Made by a program: the position numbers and the translations under genes. This document shows positions 36,397 through 47,826 of a DNA stretch of 64,000 nt, in pieces. The number at the start of each line of letters is the position of its first letter. Positions within the stretch are counted from its first letter, which is position 1. The notes beneath the pieces are model-generated. The model was not told the origin of the DNA. It saw only the letters and a program-made list of their open reading frames with translations, and made no database searches. The DNA is taken from the NCBI RefSeq assembly GCF_000835495.1, contig NW_015622546.1, positions 312,883 to 376,882 on the forward strand, in the 5' to 3' direction. This DNA is from Cladophialophora immunda (Eukaryota; Ascomycota; Eurotiomycetes; Chaetothyriales; Herpotrichiellaceae).

Positions 36397-36993
36397 TTGG
36401 AAGAGAACGAAACGTCGTGTCATAGGCACATTTGGGCATTCGAGGTTGAGAAAATACATTACGTAGTATTCGGAAATCAGAATCGACGAGGAGGCTGAGC
36501 CAACAACGACGTTACCGTCTCATTGCGAGATTTCGCCCCAAGCCTGTTCATTAATATCACCCCGGGCGTCGCTAGGCACACACCGATACGTCGCAGGACA
36601 TTTCGGACTGCCCCGAATTCCAAAACAACTTAGCGTCGAATACTCCCACTCTTTCCAATATCACAAAATCATACAATTGGCTACGTACGGCTCCCTTATT
36701 TTCGAAATTGGCTTTCCAGTGGCCCCCTAGCCATCCGCCGAGCCACCAAAAGTTGTTCCGGCCGGTGATGTTATCCTTAGAGGTCTCGTTGTCTTCAGGG
36801 CTGAGACCAATACAAAGACTATAACGAGTGTCTTGATTGAGAATGCTGATGCCTTCAGTAGACACCATTGGACGCGGTAATTAGAGGTAATCACATGGTC
36901 TTCAGTATAAGGATCAATGCCATGAAGAGACTATTGAAGCACTGAGCTTGTCGACAAGCGGAGTCATGATATTGGAGCCTTCTGGAACTGGGC
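36397..36993. other. Convergent intergenic region
   Basis: 597 nt between the MFS pump and an SDR that converge. One 98-codon frame on the minus strand (36572-36868) has no recognisable motif and is not called. Confidence 0.4.
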
Positions 36994-37895
36994 TCAGGGC
37001 ATTGAAAATCCCCCATTCACTGGCAAACAGGCACCCGTGATCCAGCCGCTCCTCTCTTCGCAAAGGAAAGCAATCGCGTATGCTATTTCGGACGGCTCTG
37101 CCATGCGTGGCCCCATCGGCGTTGCTTCGAGGAGAGGCTGGATGTTCTCTAGAAAATTGGGGCCAGACTGAGTGAAGCCGGCTGTATTTGTAGGCCCTGG
37201 CTCGACTGCATTGACGGTGCAGTGATATTTCGGTCCTAATTCTCTGTCCAGATCAGCCATGATGTGATACTCTGTGATACCGTGGAAATCTCGCAACCTA
37301 CAGAGCCCAGCATCTGGTGAAAGATTCAATCATCGATTTGGTACCACTATATACTGTGGAACCTGGAAAGCCCTGGCGCGCACCGACGCTGCTGAGGTTG
37401 ACAATACGGCTGTTCTGTGCCAGATGAGGCAGCACAGCTTGAGTGAGCAAAACCATCCCTCTCACATTAAGGTCAATCTGCATGTCCCACTGGTCCAAGG
37501 TAATGTCTTTGAGAGGCCGCATGATGGCTATGCCTGCATTATTCACCAAGATGTCTATGGGTCTACCAACCAGCCGGACAGCTTCATTTATGAGCTGCTG
37601 GGGTCCACCGAGCGTAGACATGTCCGCCTCAATTGCTCGACACTGATCAGCGGCGATGGCGCCGCTCAATTTGATGGTTTCGAGTACTTTCTCCGCGTCA
37701 ACTTGCTGAGAAGGCCATGGATAGTTCACTATCACGAGTGCTCCCCTATAGCGAGGATTCAGTTAGTCGTCGAACCATTACGATCGGGCTTCTGACTTAC
37801 CTCGACGCCAACTCCACGCAAGTAGCTGCCCCAATTCCTCTGGCGCTGCCACTTACAATGGCAACCTTGCCTTCCATTGTCTGCTTGCTTGCCAT
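36994..37895 (-). CDS. Short-chain dehydrogenase/reductase
   Basis: Classical SDR of 262 residues in three exons (introns 37746-37800 and 37244-37301). The coenzyme motif reads SGSARGIG. Further on are NNAGIA, Ser in NLSSVGA and the catalytic YSGTK. After the second intron ALELGPKYHCTVNAVEPGPTN contains the PG motif, and the C-terminus ends in GGF as in 3-ketoacyl-reductase-like SDRs. The second intron was placed so that TRCWAL joins ELGPKY, matching the family. The enzyme should interconvert an alcohol and a ketone with NAD(P). It is divergent from the regulator starting at 38585, so the two probably share control sequences. Confidence 0.87.
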
Positions 37896-38584
37896 TTGGT
37901 CACTCTGCCAAAAACAACTAGCAGTTAAAGGACACGCGCCGCCACAAAGTATTGATCATTGAAGCATTGTACCAGCTCTGCATCCTGGACCATTCAGCAG
38001 CTGAGTTTTGTGGAGGCAGAGAGGCTGCGATGAGCTGCGATATTCAGTCATGATGGACCCGGGCAACACGGTGTGAAGGATATCCCGAAATAATGCCTGC
38101 TGTCTCCTTCATGATAGTCTCGGAGTTCGGGCAAACCACACTCAAGTCCGTAGCGCATGGTCGCTCCAGAAGATGTCTTACAAATCTCAGGCACCTATAG
38201 GCCATAACCAGTCTCGCTAAGTCTTAGTGGCACTTGGTATGTCAAGCAAAGTTTGAGCACACGGTCATCTTGTCGGCCCTGAGATGAACAATCCATGGAT
38301 GACGGGAAGTCTCTGAATGCCATCGGTTGTTCTCTGGGGCACTCCGTATTCGTGGGGTAGTCCACGGATACTTAGCGAGGCTGTGCACATGTCCTGGAAT
38401 GTACGACCCCGCAACACCCCCATACCAAGCCTGGTGATAAGTCCCAGTATCTTTTCCAGCCCATCGTTCTTGGAGATTGTAAGGGTTGAGCTTTCAGAGT
38501 CAATCACGCAGGAGAAGATACGGTGCTGGATTTCCCATAGAGCTTTATGCTACCTGACTATCGCCCCAATCCAACCAGCACAAA
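37896..38584. promoter_or_regulatory. Divergent promoter region of the SDR and the cluster regulator
   Basis: 689 nt between two divergent starts. No repeated element comparable to that at 34.1-34.5 kb was seen. It presumably allows the regulator and the SDR to be co-regulated. Confidence 0.35.
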
Positions 38585-41056
38585 ATGCATTTTACCGAGG
38601 ATGCAACCTGGAGGGACGCTAGGTATCATTGCTCGATTTGCTCTCGTCCGTTTGATCGCAAAGACACGCTCGCAAGACACATGCGCGTCCATGATAAACA
38701 CCGACCACAGCCGAAGACAAGAAGGAAAGCCTGTCTTTCCTGCTCTCAGTCCAAGACTCGATGCAACGGCGAACGACCATCGTGCGCATCGTGTGCACGC
38801 CGGAGCTTGACTTGCATTTACGGTGACTCAGGTCAGAATCAGGAAAAGCCGACAGCTTCACGATCAAGAGGTGGAAGTACTGCGACGTACGACCAACAAT
38901 CAGATGACTCTCATGCCCTAGGAGACGGTTCGGGGAATGACTTGTTCTCGCCCTTGAGTGGCAATCAGCTGCTCGAAAGCGGCACAAATGAAGTTTCCAT
39001 GGCTCATCAAGAGAATCATAGCACGACTCGGTATCGTTGCGCCAACTCCGCTCCTGAGCACAACATCACTTCCAATGAGGGCCCCCACAACCTGTATTCC
39101 ACGTTTGATGATATGGACTTCAACTCAAACCTTGACTGGATACTCAAGGACGTTAGTGGCGAGGATCTGCTTAGCCCTGCTGATTTATTCGGCTTCCAAG
39201 GGTGTTCTGATGGCCTGTTCTCTCAGACTCTGCCTGTATCGGCTGTCCCTGCGCCGGTGCTATCAACAAGGTACACTGATGCTGGAGATCACGATCGCGA
39301 GGACCTGAGTGGGCATGACCCTGATTCCACCACTGCATTAGGTGGCCTTCTCACTCCGCAACCCCAGGAGATGGGAGACCCAGGAGATCCATGGCCCCTA
39401 GACACTCCCAGGCCGACTCAAAGCCACATGGCATTGCCAGCACTGGGCGGGGAGGGCCATGATTTCCATGCCTTCGCCAGGTTCTTCTCGGTGATGCCAG
39501 TTAGCGATCGCACCTGGCATGCACTTCGAAAATGCCTCATGCTTCCATTCGAACACAACTCGATTCAATCTTTGAACCTGGACCAGTTCCCCTCCAAAGA
39601 GAAGCTGGATCACTGCATCGACTTATACTTCGCGTACTTCCACCCGACGCTCGATCTTGTGCACCAACCAACCTTTGATCCCGGCAGAGACTTGGTGCTG
39701 ACCTTGGCCATGGTCAGCATTGGAGCTTGCTACTCTGATCTTCCAGGCGCCAAAGTTTTCTCCATTGTCCTTTCTGAGCTGATTAGAAGACTCCTAATCT
39801 TCATGGCCGAGCAGGACCGCCGATTTGTTCGAACTGGGCCCTATCTTACCGCGCAGCTTCTGCAAGGCACCCACGGCTATTGCACTGGTAGCGAGCGCCT
39901 TTTTGAGCTGAGCGAGTCATCTCGTAGTACCTTGCTGCACCAAGCGCGATGTATGGGTCTGTTCCGCTTCGAAGCACCGGCGCCGACCCAGGAGGACCTA
40001 ACATTGGAAGATATGTGGCGGCAATGGATCGAGGCCGAGAAACTACGGCGCCTGGGCTGGGTCCTATACATGTATGATGCTTCGGTAGCATATCTGCTCA
40101 ACAACCGACCGTTTTTGAGCATTGGTGACATTAACCTCAACCTCCCAGCTTCCGCCGAGGAATGGGCTGCTGAGACTGCACAGGCTTGGGCGGCCCTTCA
40201 TCCTCCACGGACTTATCCCACGAACTTGCCCTTGCGGCCTACCATCAGAATACTCTTTGATGGGACACCAAATGCCGCTGAAAAGATTACCGATGAAGGG
40301 CACCGTTTCCTTGTTGTTTTGACCTTGGTCAGGATGCTGTGTTCGTTGAAAGAGAACCGATCTTCACCACTCAACGACCTGATAATGCCTGCTCCTTTCG
40401 ACGACGGTCGGACCGATCTTCTGCGGGCCCTTGATGCCATGTCTGTGTCCATTGTGGTGTTATCCAAGAGCCATACAAAGACAGAAGTTGATCGACTGGT
40501 GCATCGAATGCGGTTGATTCATGTTGCTCACATCTACGGAGCGGGCGACCTAATGAATTGGCTCTACCCATACCTCCGCCACGGGCTCGAGGCTGAAAAT
40601 GCGGCCGTCCGCATGAGGCGCTGGGGATCGGAAGACTCGCAGAGAACGCGAGAAGTCGCATACCATAGCGCGCAGATCTTGGGCTTAATCAGAAACTACC
40701 CGAACTCCATGCCACTGGAGCCCTATCTGATCTTTCATGCAGGGGTGGTCCTCTCATGCGTTGCCCTGTTGCTGCCTCCTAGCACGCCTTCAAACCAAAG
40801 CCCGCAGCTGCAGATTGACCAGCTCGACCCCGGAGACAACAGCATTGCCAAAAGACATCTTCACTGGGTTAAAAGTGGTGGGCCTCAGTGTATCAGCATC
40901 TCTGGTGTTCAGTCACTCTGCGCTCCAACGGGCCGGCAGGAAGTTCTGGATCAAACCGCGGCATTGTTGAAACGTCAAAAAGTCTGGGGGATTGCACGGA
41001 ATTTGGAAAAAGTGATTCTGGCTCTGAGAGGTCGTGAACAGGATACAGTTCTATAA
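38585..41056 (+). CDS. Transcription factor with C2H2 finger and Zn2Cys6 domain
   Basis: Uninterrupted 823-residue nuclear regulator. A C2H2 finger starts YHCSICSRPFDRKDTL and ends with HMRVH near residue 40. It is followed almost at once by a Zn2Cys6 cluster, ACLSCSQSKTRCNGERPSC..C..RSLTC, between about residues 48 and 80. The rest matches the fungal-specific regulatory domain: CIDLYFAYFHPTLDLVH near residue 345 and LEDMWRQWIEAEKLRRLGW near residue 480 are typical. An unstructured stretch rich in Ser, Asp and Pro lies between. The combination of both zinc domains is also present in the gene at 10.0-12.4 kb, which has two C2H2 fingers. Its central position makes it the likely pathway-specific activator of the cluster. 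Confidence 0.92.
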   Translation: MHFTEDATWRDARYHCSICSRPFDRKDTLARHMRVHDKHRPQPKTRRKACLSCSQSKTRCNGERPSCASCARRSLTCIYGDSGQNQEKPTASRSRGGSTATYDQQSDDSHALGDGSGNDLFSPLSGNQLLESGTNEVSMAHQENHSTTRYRCANSAPEHNITSNEGPHNLYSTFDDMDFNSNLDWILKDVSGEDLLSPADLFGFQGCSDGLFSQTLPVSAVPAPVLSTRYTDAGDHDREDLSGHDPDSTTALGGLLTPQPQEMGDPGDPWPLDTPRPTQSHMALPALGGEGHDFHAFARFFSVMPVSDRTWHALRKCLMLPFEHNSIQSLNLDQFPSKEKLDHCIDLYFAYFHPTLDLVHQPTFDPGRDLVLTLAMVSIGACYSDLPGAKVFSIVLSELIRRLLIFMAEQDRRFVRTGPYLTAQLLQGTHGYCTGSERLFELSESSRSTLLHQARCMGLFRFEAPAPTQEDLTLEDMWRQWIEAEKLRRLGWVLYMYDASVAYLLNNRPFLSIGDINLNLPASAEEWAAETAQAWAALHPPRTYPTNLPLRPTIRILFDGTPNAAEKITDEGHRFLVVLTLVRMLCSLKENRSSPLNDLIMPAPFDDGRTDLLRALDAMSVSIVVLSKSHTKTEVDRLVHRMRLIHVAHIYGAGDLMNWLYPYLRHGLEAENAAVRMRRWGSEDSQRTREVAYHSAQILGLIRNYPNSMPLEPYLIFHAGVVLSCVALLLPPSTPSNQSPQLQIDQLDPGDNSIAKRHLHWVKSGGPQCISISGVQSLCAPTGRQEVLDQTAALLKRQKVWGIARNLEKVILALRGREQDTVL

Positions 41057-41159
41057 GCGGGACAATGCTTTTGTCGGATTTTACTCTGCAAATCATTCTC
41101 CTGAGTGCCTAACCGGAGCATCCAGAGTCCAAGATGAAAACTACGCAAGTGGCTCATTC

Positions 41160-42123
41160 TCAGAGGCTGCCGCGGCTCTCAGTGACTACCCTGTCGTCGT
41201 CCCAAGCAATCACTTGCCCATTGAGGTCCTTGGGGATCCCAGTAAGCGCCAGCCTCACAAATGTACTTGCCGGTGCTTCTGGGCGGAGCAATTCTCCATT
41301 GGCGTGAAGAGCTGTCAGCCAATTATACTGCTCAGCGGGCATGCGCGACTTGTCTGAAGCGTGTGAGTGCCACTGGGGTATTGTTCACCATCAGCGAAGA
41401 AACTTACGCTCCTCCCGCACTTCTGCTTGCATTCCTGAATCTACAATGCCTGGCGTTAGACACAGGAGCGTAACCTTGTCCTCCTCCTTTGCCAGGCCGG
41501 CGCACAGACAGTTCATGGCTGCTTTGGAGCAAGCATAAGCAGCCCAGGCGTGGTATGGCTGCAGTGAGACCCCCGATGAGGTCATGAGGATTTGGCCGTT
41601 TGTTCGACGCAAATATGGTAGTGACAGCTGAACCTGGAAACGGCGTCAGAAGCCTGATGGTTCTCGCCGTTTCCGACGCATGTGGTGCCTCGTTTGATAT
41701 ACTCACAGCATGGACAAGCCCGAAGAAATTAACGTCAAACAATCTCTTCCAATCTTCTATGGGCGTATCGGCAATGGGGCCGACGGGACGGAGGATGGCC
41801 GCATTCAAGATAATACAGTCGATCTTTCCCCTCTGCCGGGTGGCAGTTTCGATGGCATTTTGATTTGTAGATCGATTCGTAATATCTCCCTGGACCACTA
41901 AAAGGCGTTGGGCGTATGAGGTCGCCAGCGCTTCGAGCTCCGATGTTTTGATATCCACACCAACAACGAGAGATACTGTATCCTGCGCCAGCAGAATCTT
42001 CGTTATTGCGAGACCTATTCCCGCACCTCCGCCCGTAACGATGCTGGAATGCTGTGAGACATGATTGAAAGCCCAGGAGCAGATAGATTACATTACTTTA
42101 CCTCCGACACTGTCAGTACCCAT
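41160..42123 (-). CDS. Short-chain dehydrogenase/reductase
   Basis: SDR of 263 residues in four exons (introns 42052-42096, 41634-41706, 41354-41407). The first exon codes only nine residues (MGTDSVGGK). The coenzyme motif SIVTGGGAGIGL follows directly. LNAAI stands for the NAG loop, TSSGVSLQ supplies the active-site Ser, and YACSK the catalytic Tyr and Lys. The PG motif appears as CLTPGIVDSGM. The C-terminal part (NWLTALHANGELLRP) resembles fungal SDRs acting on short hydroxy compounds. It ends about 100 nt from the regulator's stop and is divergent from the P450 gene, with which it may share a promoter containing an inverted repeat. Substrate unknown. Confidence 0.86.
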
Positions 42124-42778
42124 GGATGCTAATATCCGTATAAGGTGATGTTTATATGCAAGTCTTAACCGATTAAAATTTGGGAGATGTATCTTATTTC
42201 TCTTTGTATTTAGTAGATGCTGCTCTTCCTCTCCGCGTAATGAGCCTCGGAGCTGCCAGGCGGTGCCCACGTTTAAATCTCTTGTGTTATAGTGTCGGTT
42301 TTCAACATGGTATAATAGACAATATAACAGCGACATTCTAGGAAAGACCACCGCAGCTCCCGAAAAAGTATGAAGACCGAGACGACTGCCGAACGGGAAT
42401 GACGATGCGGACCTTCTGTCCGATGGCTCCCATGTACGTGGGAGTATCTCGACGGAAGCATTGTAGATTCCGGACGGAGCAACCTGCGTGTATCTCTCCA
42501 CATATCGTCACGCGCTTTAATGCTTTGGACCAATGTATAGTCGTTCGGACTTCGGAGTGGATTGGAACCAGTGGCCGGGGACTCGAAGAAGCTGCCATGC
42601 CTTACGGGGAGAAATGCATCAATTTCAATTCGCGGGGTACCGCAACGGGCATTGGAATTGATTTAGTTTGTTTGAAACATCTGTACTCCGACGCCATGTA
42701 ACATGCATCTCGTCATAATAAGAGATTCTGCTACACTGGAATGGAGGCTAGGGGCGCCACGACGACGCCTTTTACAAG
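42124..42778. promoter_or_regulatory. Shared divergent promoter of SDR and P450
   Basis: 655 nt between the two start codons. It contains a perfect inverted repeat with 6-bp arms at 42427-42444 (CTCCCA, 6-nt spacer TGTACG, TGGGAG) and one CTCCGC hexamer at about 42231. Both are candidate regulator sites. Confidence 0.45.
42427..42444. promoter_or_regulatory. Inverted repeat CTCCCA-N6-TGGGAG
   Basis: Perfect 6-bp arms around a nearly palindromic spacer, about midway between divergent SDR and P450 genes. Symmetry of this kind fits a dimeric regulator, but no experimental counterpart is known to me. Confidence 0.4.
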
Positions 42779-44595
42779 ATGGTCTCAACAAGTCATTTCA
42801 ACGAGAGAGAAATTGCTGCTACAATGGGGATCCTCAACAAGTCCAGCAGCGCCCGACTTATCTCGCTGGGAAAGCATCTAAAGCCTCGAGACGTCGTATT
42901 CATAGTGATTCTGTTGTTTACCATCACATGGCTCGCACGGAGGATATTCAGACGTGATCTCAGATCTATTCCAGGACCATTTTTGGCCTCCGTGTCGAAC
43001 TTGTACCGTCTTGTGATGGTCCTTCGAGGGCAAAGCCATTGGGAAACGATCAAACTCCACCAAAAGCATGGCAATTACGTTCGTTTGGGTCCCAACTTTG
43101 TCTCGGTCAGCGACCCGGATGCGTTGCCGATCGTTTATGGAATTGCGAAAGGCTTCCGCAAATCAGACTTCTACACCGCTCTTGACCCGGTATCGAATGG
43201 GCAGCTGATGCAGAGCATGTTTGCGACACAAAGCGACGATTGGCATAGAGCACAGAGGAAGCCTGTTGCTCATGCCTATGCTATGTCGACACTGGTTTCC
43301 TATGAGCCCCTAGTCGATTCGACGACGGCAATCTTGATGGACGTGATCGGAAGAAGATTCGCTTCGACTGGGGAAACGTGTAACTTGGCCCAGTGGCTCC
43401 AATGGTACGCCTTCGACGTTATGGGTGAGATCACTTTCTCCAAGCGATTTGGCTTCCTGGAGCAGGCTCATGACATCGGAGGCATTTGCGATGGAATACA
43501 CCGTCATTTTACCTACGGCGCACCAGTAAGTGGCGCATGTTACTCGTCCATGCCATTGAAGTTCTGAAAATGTGTGCAGGTTGGCCAAATGCCCTGGGTA
43601 GACAGGCTTTTGAGACGCAATCCTCTGATACCCAAACGCGAAGTGTCAGATCCAATGGTCGCGTTCACAGCCGACGCAATCGGAAAGCGTTTGCAATCCT
43701 CAGGCGTGCCACAGCACTGTGACTTTTTGTCACGATTCTTGAACGCAGCCAATGACCAGGACACGAAAGAAGCCCATTTCCGGTAATGCAAAGAAGTTCG
43801 TTCGTCTTATCAAAAGTTCACCGCAATCTGACCAGGCCGCAGAAACGTTCTAAGTTGGTCAGTTAATAACGTGGGCGCCGGCTCAGACACCACCGGTATC
43901 ACCCTTACTGCTGTATTCTATCACCTGTTGTCGAATGCACGCAGTTTAGAAGCCTTGAGTACGGAGGTGAGGGCGGCGAAATTGGCCAGCAACACAGCGG
44001 TAAGCTGGAAGGAGGCACAGAATATGTCATACCTGCAAGCTTGTATCAAGGAAGCACTTCGACTGCATCCTGCTGTTGGCATGCCGTTGGAAAGAGTGGT
44101 GCCAGAGGGCGGAGCGTCTCTTGGTGGACACCGGCTCCAGGGCGGCACGATCATTGGAGTCAACGCATGGGTATTGCACCGAAACAAGGATGTATTTGGA
44201 CAAGATGCTGAGATCTGGAATCCCGAGCGGTGGCTGAAGGCCAATCCAGAGCAATTAAAAGCAATGGAGAGGGCCACACTCACGGTAAGGAAGCTAAATA
44301 GTCTTCACCTCTATCTTTATTGAAGTGATGGCTGACTCCCTCTGTTGGATTCAGTTCGGATCGGGCTCTCGTACCTGTCTAGGAAAGAACATCTCCCTGC
44401 TGGAGATATCAAAGATGGTACCGCAACTATTGCGAACATACGAGGTACATCAGTTTGTGGCCTTCTAAGAAGAAAATTTCTAATGTTAAGCAGATAACTT
44501 TGGCCAAGCCAGGAGAAGAGTGGAAGACGAAGAACTTCTGGTTCGTGAAGCCAGAGTGTCTCAATGTTCGCTTCAAAGCAATTCGAAATACGTAG
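42779..44595 (+). CDS. Cytochrome P450 monooxygenase (pisatin demethylase-like)
   Basis: Microsomal haem-thiolate oxygenase of 527 residues in five exons (introns 43526-43579, 43783-43842, 44285-44354, 44445-44493). Membrane anchor VVFIVILLFTITWLARRIF near residue 45, then a proline-rich IPGPF hinge. The I-helix motif is AGSDTT, the K-helix ExxR is EALR, the PERF-like motif is WNPERW, and the haem loop is FGSGSRTCLGK with the Cys ligand. All four signatures needed for activity are present. An alternative start at 42824 would shorten the protein by 15 residues. It resembles fungal CYPs related to pisatin demethylase; substrate unknown. In the cluster it could introduce the hydroxyl that an SDR then oxidises. 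It needs a P450 reductase encoded elsewhere. Confidence 0.92.
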
Positions 44596-45137
44596 CACGT
44601 GGATTTGCAAAGGAATATTGTACACAGGGACGGCGATACAAAGGAATCCACGAGAAGCCCAGTGTCGGCATTCTACTCAGCAGGTGAAGCAGCATACATG
44701 GATTCCATTCGATACTCCTCAAGCGGAAAAGCTCCTTCGAAAATTAATACAATGCCGGTAGAGGCATCTGTGGAAGGTTCTAGGGAATGCATGCCGAAAG
44801 GGAGTTGAAGACGGGAGACCTTACAACGCCAATGCATATCTCTCGTTTGCGGCAAACCGGTAGGCGTGATGAATGTGCTCCCACCTGTAGGCTCTAGTAG
44901 ATGTCTCCTCACTCCCTTCAGTCCACGACTGTCATAACCCGCTACAGATGTACCAGGGAATGGAATGCGACGCTCTCATTCTCGCATCTTTCTTTTCATC
45001 TGTGGATAAAATTTTCCAGGCTTTTAGGCTAGTTACCAATTCCCAAACTGCGAACATTGCTGAAGCTTTCTTGCTGGAGTCTTCTCAGTGCAATACAATC
45101 GCACCAGGACAAGCCGAGCTTTTTGGCGACCTTACAG
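44596..45137. other. Convergent intergenic region
   Basis: 542 nt between the P450 and the sugar-type transporter, which converge. No gene or motif recognised. Confidence 0.4.
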
Positions 45138-46941
45138 TCACACTCCTCGAGCCACTTCTTTGTGTTCAGCTCTGGTCTCCTTCTCGGACCCCAGCTGCCC
45201 GATTGCGGGTGCGCCCACTTCTGCAATATCATCGTGATGCTGAACTGTGATTTCGTGGGTGGTGTGATCAATGTATATGTCTCTCGACTTCACCGCAACC
45301 TCTTCAGTCAGGCCGAATACGGTCGCAGTCTCCTCAAGAGGAATAGAGCTTGTTTCCGGGAGGAAGAAGTAGAGGAATACGACACCACATGTCGTGGTAA
45401 TGATAAACAACTATCCATGACTGTTAGTCGGTCCGAAGGATGCTGGCGGAGTACTTACCAAGAAGAATCTCCACCCAACATGTCGGAAGGCGGTCGGCGC
45501 AGTGGTGAGGAGGACAATGTTTGTCAAGTTGCAGGCTCCAATGGCTAGAGCAACCCCTTTCGAGCGCAAATGGTTCGGAAACAGCTCGCTGGACACGACG
45601 AAGAGACAGATATCAACGCTGAAACAGTAGCAAGACTCAAACAAGTACAACGCCGCAACTCCAACAGCAAGGCCTGCCTTGTTCGTTCCCGCTTCGGCAT
45701 AGCAGGCAACCATCGCAGTCTCTAGGGAGATCATACATGCACATCCTGCCAAGCCACTGATCAAGATCAATCGGCGTCCTAGGCCATCTACCAGCATCGA
45801 TCCAATGGTGCTGAAGATGATTGCCGTTGTGATATAGCCGCATTGGAATCTGACTTGGTCATACGGACCATATCCGAGAGCGCCATAAAGGCTCGGACCC
45901 TGTCAAGCCCATTAGTACTGTCAAGACAAACTGGGGGGTGAAGGGCCATACATAATTATTGACGACGAGGTTGCCTGACGTCTGTGCCAGGAAGCCAAGT
46001 ATGAGTACCAATCCGCCTCTCCGGCGGTGGGTTTTATGTTTCAAAAATCCAACCCACGAAGCGTCGAGAGTACAGTCGAGCTCGGCTTGTTGTTGCATCT
46101 GAAAGAACTCTGCCCGGGCGTCGTCTTCACGGCCAGGAGTAGCATGTTGTTTCAAAACAATGGCGAGAGCTTCTTCAGCCCTGTCTTTCATCAAAAGGTA
46201 TCTTGGTGACTCCGGGACAACCAGCAATGCAGGAAGCAGAAGCAGTGGCCAGACCACGCCGAGTGCGAGTGGAAGACGCCACTGAATGGTCTCCCCAAGG
46301 CTGAAGAATGCAGCGCCAAAATACGCAGCCACAGCGTACCCAACTGCAACCCAAACCCCGGTGATGCCAACAGTCAAGCCGCGAGTTTTCGTGGGAGCCA
46401 GTTCGGCAACGTAAACCGGTGCTGTCGTTGGTGTCAGCAATTCGCTCATCGAGCAATAGAGGGACAGACGTACTAATGGACATTTCCATGAATGCCGCAG
46501 CACCGACAAAAAATCTCAACGTTATGAACATGGCAACGTTCTGCGAGGCGGCGGTGATAGCCTGGGATATGGTGCAACCAGTCGCCACAATGATCGCAGT
46601 TTTCTTTCTCCCGAATCGATCAAGCAGCCAGCTACCGATGAGAACCCCAACAAATCCTCCAGCCTGATAATGGGTGAGTATGAGCATCACGACGAAAGTG
46701 AAGGACCGGTGCTCATGCTTACTTGAAATATCCCAGTAGAAGCGCCGATCAAGGCCTCAGAGTTGTCAGTGGGATCCCCATCTCTGTCCACCAGCCCCAT
46801 GTACACAAGGAAGCCTGGGTCGGCCAACGTGGTGCCGATAACTCCTGAAAGGTATCCATTCACGAACATGCCAAAGCTCAGTGCCATGCATGTCCAGAAG
46901 TTGCGCCAATTGAAAGGGACTTTGATACTCTGCGAATCCAT
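45138..46941 (-). CDS. MFS sugar transporter (second, alpha-glucoside/hexose type)
   Basis: Sugar-porter family transporter of 530 residues in five exons (introns 46664-46722, 46422-46473, 45900-45951, 45411-45458). Signatures: LDRFGRKK after helix 2, PVYVAELAPTKTRG before helix 5, VPESPRYLL after helix 6, VDGLGRR after helix 8, SSELFPNHLRSKG before helix 11 and FLPETSSIPLEE after helix 12. The ATG at 46941 (MDSQSIKVPFNWR) fits the family; the frame stays open to an upstream ATG-like position at 47010. It is not close in detail to the transporter at 1.4-3.4 kb. It sits between a P450 and a GST, so it may import a substrate of the pathway, such as a glycoside or small polyol. Confidence 0.87.
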
Positions 46942-47826
46942 TACGAAACCGTACCTCTTGGATGGTTGCTCATAGAACGACAGTACTCGATTTTCCAAAC
47001 TACATGACATGCCGATTCAGCATCTTGATTGTCCATATATACACCAGCTACAGTCTTAGCAAGATGGATACCTCGGATGACGGTCTCCAAAACGACCGTG
47101 GGAGTGCCGGGCAGGACCAAACCAGTACGCAAGTATAGAAAGTCAAGCTCTTGTTGGGAGTATCGCTTAGCTATGCTACCGATGGAGACCCATTCCCCAG
47201 GGATCTGGGGTAGTGGGGAAATTGAACCTAGCCTTCCAAACATGTGGAAAGCCCCTTTGAGTCGCCAGCGTACGCACGTAAGTCAGTCAGTCCCATCACG
47301 ATTGGACATTTGCCTCTGGTGAGCGTCAAGTGTTGACAGTTGAACACGTTGTTTTAGGCGTTGTGAGCACCGTGCTTTACCGTGGTCGATGGGGTGTTTG
47401 GATGCTAGCCTGCGGTGCTATTGGAGCCAATAAGACAACCCAGTAAGATTTACGGCCAAAGAGAGCCAGAAGGAGACTCGCGAATCAAGTAGACGTAAGC
47501 TTTCCCCTGAGACAGAAAGAGGTTAGAATTCTAATGAACCTTCACGGCCGTAGCGGGCATGGATTGGCCACTTCCCACCCCGAACTCCGTATTTAAAACC
47601 ATCTGATGTTAAATCTAAATTATCTAATGCTAACTTGTAACACAGGCTTTCCATGACCGGTATCAATGACTCGATTCACGCTGCACTATAGGTATTTTAC
47701 AACCTGATGGCTTGCATAGCAACTAGACGATTACTCGGTTTGTCGGCCCTTACAGATGTATTCGGTATGTCACTTCATTATAATGGAGACTATCTAGATA
47801 GACGCCTATAATCACAACATCAACTT
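46942..47826. other. Intergenic region, no gene seen
   Basis: 885 nt between the transporter start and the 3' end of the GST. A+T content rises around 47580-47830. No coding motif was recognised. Confidence 0.45.

Noticed and set aside
36572..36868. 98-codon minus-strand frame
   Set aside because: No motif or splice-supported extension; cannot be told from chance.
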